Source: Tricholoma matsutake (Eukaryota; Basidiomycota; Agaricomycetes; Agaricales; Tricholomataceae). From it: DNA of 64,000 bases. The position numbers and the translations under genes are program-made. Positions 60,976-64,000 of the stretch are shown piece after piece; positions within the stretch are counted from its first letter, which is position 1; each line of letters opens with the position of its first letter. The notes beneath the pieces were generated by a model that was given only the letters and a program-made list of their open reading frames with translations, ran no database searches and was not told the origin of the DNA. Where the stretch lies: positions 10,044,001-10,108,000 of the forward strand of contig AP026539.1 in assembly GCA_026075535.2 (NCBI GenBank), written 5' to 3'.

Positions 60976-62402
60976 AAGCCACAAAGGCAGGAGCGAAGGG
61001 AAGGGCCAGAGGAACAAAAGGCTGAGCATGAGGAGCGGCCAAATGGAGATGTGCAGAGAGACCCAGAATGCACTCACATGGAACATCAATGCAGAGTTTG
61101 TACGCGTTGCTGTGCCAGCGGCTGAGAAGCTGAATCTCGTGATCTGCGTACCCCACAGCAGTGGCAGCAGAAGCAGCCCCCCGGTGGAAGCTGTGACCAG
61201 CGAACTGTGACACATCAATGCTGAGTGATGTAAGACATTGTTTGAGTGTGGAGACAAAAATGGTGCATGTGAGGGGGGACTCGTAGTGTTGCCACTGGCT
61301 CAGCCGATGTTTTTCAATAAAATGGCTATAGCATACCAGATAAATTTCCTAAATTCACTAGGATATTTGAGCATATGGACGAACCCATAAGCCGAGGGGT
61401 CTTCTGCCAACATTATCTGACCGGATCCCCCGTTCCTGACTTATTCACTCGGCATTGATTTCAAGCCGAGCCATCAAGCCAAATTTTGTTTATTAAATAA
61501 CTCAGGGACAATTGATTGGTTCAACTAATTTTGGCAGACAACCCCTCGGCTTATAGGCCCATCCACATGCTCAAATATCTTGGTAAATTTAGGAAATTTA
61601 CCTGGAATGCTATAGCCATTTTATTGAAAAACCTCGGCTGAGCCAGTGGCAACACTAGGGGGGAGCCATCAATATCAGAGAAGAGAGGAGCATTGAGTGG
61701 CTGGGGATCAACAATGAAAAGGTGTTGAAGTGCAGAAACAGCACATGTCATAGAACCCATGGGCACCTTGGCAATCAAAACTGACATGCCTTTGCGAAAA
61801 GGGTCAGTCTTTGAAGCAGGAAGATTGAGCCTCACATGTGTGGGATCCTCAATGGAGGGGACAAATGTCATGCACCCACACATGAGGTTTGAGGCTGCAT
61901 TGAACTTCTCGCCACGGCTGAGGGTGAACTCACTGCAATGCAGGAAACCAGCCCATGCAAGTTTGGTGGCGGCATCAAAAGATGCATTGAAACTGATGGA
62001 GAGGTCGCCAGCAACAAATGTGAGCTGTTGGAGGATGGGGAGAGTGATGGGTTGCTTGGGATTATGTTCACACTCTCCATGGAAGTGCTTGATGCCATGA
62101 ATGACCTGGCGCACTAACTCAGATTCACAAGCTGTGAAAGGTAAGCCTTCATCAACATGGAAGGAACAAACGGCGGCGAGGTAGCCCTTAATGGTTTTGG
62201 GTTGCAGCCTGCGATCACCAAGGGAGCACACCCACTCAACAATGGATCTATCTGTGGCCAGCAGGAATCTGCCAGGCTGGTCAAGAAGACAGGGTTCAAG
62301 GCAGACAAAGTCGAGGTAGGACTTTTGACCTGTAGAGTAAGTTTTGTGGGTGCAAGAGGCAAGGCCATGCCAGAGGTAGAAGGCAGCACAGGGTGACATG
62401 TT
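60974..62402 (-). pseudogene. DIRS-like tyrosine recombinase, split by a MITE
   Basis: The N-terminal part (from MSPCAAFYLWHGLASCTHKT at about 62402) has a SAM-like core-binding region: YSTGQKSYLDFV and LQPKTIKGYLAAV. The catalytic domain begins at KLAWAGFLHCSEFTLSRGEK, where the first catalytic Arg position reads His. The frame runs to FSDIDGSP at about 61670, enters the MITE, and resumes at 61213 with FAGHSFHRGAASAAT and IQLLSRWHSNAYKLCIDV. Compared with the R-H-R-Y set known for the family, Arg1 reads His, the HxxR Arg reads His, and the nucleophile Tyr reads Cys, so the enzyme is dead even without the insertion. It would have integrated circular cDNA of the element. Confidence 0.75.
61285..61656. 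mobile_element. Foldback MITE of the AGTGTTGCCA family in the DIRS recombinase
   Basis: Inverted arms of about 100 bp start with AGTGTTGCCACTGGCTCAGC on both ends. They share termini, an ATATTTGAG motif and a CCCCTCGGCTTA motif with the element at 33540-33766. The middle (61400-61540) is unique. Flanks GAGGGGGGACTCGT and AGGGGGGAGCCATC look related, but no exact adjoining duplication is present. Confidence 0.85.
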
Positions 62403-62412
62403 AGAGTGCGCT

Positions 62413-63849
62413 TCATACCAATGAGGTGGATTTCTGTGATGAGGGTTTGGGGGGGAGATGCGGGGCGAGCTGGAAAAGCCTGGTGTACTGGAAATGAGAT
62501 GCAGCATCAGCAAGCGAGTTCTCCTCAGTAGAAATCCAAACAGAAGAATAAGAAAATTTGAGACAAGTGGCCAGCATGGTAATTGCCTGGAGCACTGGCA
62601 TTGCATGAGGGGATTTGGCAGTCCCAGAGTTCATCCATGCGATGACTGCTGAATTGTCACAGAAAAAAGTAACATGGTGCCCTGCCCATGAGTCGCCCCA
62701 GCAAAGAATCACATGTAAGATGGCAAAGATCTCCTTAAATTGAATGTTATGGCAGCGATAGTGGCGCGGCATTTGAGCAGAGAACCATTGGTCACTTATC
62801 ACACCACCCAAGCCCTTTCGCCCGCTAGCATCCATGTAGACAGAGATAGATGGAAGTGAGGGTGTAAGGACCATCACACCATTCCATTGTGCACTGAAAG
62901 TCCACCACCAACGAATATCAGATGCAGCAGATTTAGGAATGTAGCAGGTGGCAAAGGGGGATGTGAATGTTGATGAGAAATCAAAAAGACAGTGGATGAA
63001 TGTCCTTGACTTTGGAATGACTTGCGATGTGAACTGGAGAAACCCCATAAGTTCCTGGAGCTCATGCAAGGTACATTTAGTCTTCAGGGTCCAAGCATCC
63101 AATAGATCTGTCAAGTAAGCAAGCTTATCAGATGGAAGGTGAGCTTCCATTGCAATAGAATCCAGCTCAAGTCCAAGGAACTCAAGCTGGGTGCATGGCC
63201 AGACTGTTTTAGAGTCTTGGAAACGAAGCCCCAGTTTGTTTCCTAAAGCCAAAACCCATTCAATCGCAGCATTGCATACCAAGGGATGGAACGTGAGGAG
63301 GAAGTCATCCAAATAATGGTGAAGCACTGATGGGATGTGTCACTGGATGATCCAATGAAGAGCCTCAGCAAAGAGGTTAAAAATGTATGGCGCAGACTTA
63401 AGCCTGAACGCCAGCACGAGCAGGTAATAAAACCTGGAGCCCAAGTCAATACCGAGGAGATGCCAATTGGCAGCCCGAATGGGAATGTGGTGAAATGCTT
63501 CCTTCAGATCAAGCTTCGCCATCAAAGTGCCATGGCCAAGACACCTCAGGTCATGGACTGCACACTCAAACATGTCATAGGCAATATGGGCTTCATCATC
63601 AGGAATGCCATTGTTGACAGAAGCCCCATGTGGCCATGAAAGGTGGTTAATAATGTGAAGCTTCCCTGGGTTACGTTTGTGACCAACCACACCCAGCAGG
63701 GAGCAATGAAATTTGGGAAGGGGGGGGGAGGCGAAAGGGCCAGCGGCATGCCCATTATCCAGAAGGGATTGGACAGAGATGTTGACAAAATCCTTATGCT
63801 CCAGAGCAGACTTAAGATTCTTGCAAGATTGCCTGGACTCATCACCCAA
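62413..63849 (-). pseudogene. DIRS-like reverse transcriptase and RNase H
   Basis: One frame from 63849 to 62413 with a single TGA at 63340-63342, between LHWIIQ and HIPSVLHHYLDD, where Arg is expected. RT: HIINHLSWPHGASVN, LMAKLDLKEAFHHIPI (first Asp), RFYYLLVLAFRLKSAP and the catalytic LHHYLDDFLLT (about 63310). RNase H: SVYMDASGRKGLGGV (62840), QFKEIFAILHVI (62740), FFCDNSAVIAWMNSG (62660) and NSLADAASH (62510) provide the D-E-D-D set. The frame is open to the left of the first Met and the gene probably begins nearer to, or beyond, the window edge. It overlaps the start of the recombinase frame by a few bases, as is usual in this order. Confidence 0.8.
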
Positions 63850-64000
63850 AAAGCCAATGTTGGCACCAAACTGAATTATATTGAGAATAGACTTTACAAA
63901 TATGGGGTCAGGGTAGTCAGTAAGATAATGGTGCCAGGCAGCGAGTACAAGGGGAGTGGAGACAGGAGGGGAAGGAGATGCATGAGAATCATAGGTGTTA

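Larger units (their letters stand above)
60974..64000 (-). mobile_element. DIRS-like retrotransposon (tyrosine-recombinase type), continuing past the right edge
   Basis: On the minus strand, RT, RNase H and a tyrosine recombinase follow each other without an integrase or LTRs, the hallmark of the DIRS order. Gag and the upstream repeat must lie beyond 64000. The recombinase is split by a MITE at 61285-61656. Left of its end lie the direct repeats at 60.3 and 60.8 kb. Confidence 0.8.

Noticed and set aside
61271..61670. Target duplication of the 61.3-kb MITE
   Set aside because: The G-rich flanks look related but do not adjoin the termini as an exact repeat.
1..64000. TGA read as a sense codon (recoding)
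   Set aside because: All breaks in repeat genes are TGA, but the host genes end normally, and CpG decay explains both the stops and the Arg missense changes.

Overview
The window looks like nuclear DNA of a mushroom-forming basidiomycete (Agaricomycetes). The reasons are very short GT-AG introns (about 36-60 nt), a KDZ-superfamily transposase with its cysteine-cluster N-terminus, a chromodomain Ty3/gypsy retroelement of the type common in mushrooms, a fungal Crinkler-like gene, and host genes (Listerin, an eIF4E-like protein, a bHLH factor) with fungal architecture. I cannot name the species.

Layout. 1-35.4 kb is a nested repeat island. In order it holds: a minus-strand remnant of an unnamed multi-copy family (1-3.7 kb); a chromodomain Ty3/gypsy element whose gag is split by a TIR element and which carries an antisense spliced gene with a zinc-cluster-like motif (3.7-10.1 kb); a hAT-like MITE (11.0 kb); a Helitron helicase remnant (11.5-13.0 kb); a divergent pair of repeat-associated genes (13.6-16.9 kb); and a KDZ transposase with a co-oriented unknown gene, lying between roughly 1-kb inverted repeats (17.7-28.0 kb). 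A second TIR element with internal tandem repeats (29.3-30.6 kb) and a Ty1/copia remnant with a foldback MITE inside (31.1-35.0 kb) follow.

35.4-53.3 kb is the gene-bearing host part: a bHLH factor (-), an eIF4E-family cap-binding protein (+) and the E3 ligase Listerin/LTN1 (-). The last two converge across about 435 bp.

53.7-59.5 kb is accessory: unknown ORFs, a Crinkler-family gene with two header domains in tandem and a kinase-like C-terminus, and a decayed kinase-like gene. 60.2-64.0 kb is the downstream part of a DIRS-like retroelement (RT, RNase H, tyrosine recombinase) that continues past the right edge and is itself broken by a MITE.

The strongest window-wide signal is mutational. 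Nearly every premature stop I could place in an otherwise continuous frame of a repeat-borne gene (25 cases) is TGA, mostly where family knowledge or context expects arginine (CGA), and many expected Arg codons read Trp, Cys, His or Gln. This fits CpG-to-TpG decay of methylated repeats. It is absent from the host genes between 39 and 53 kb. No element here looks autonomous.
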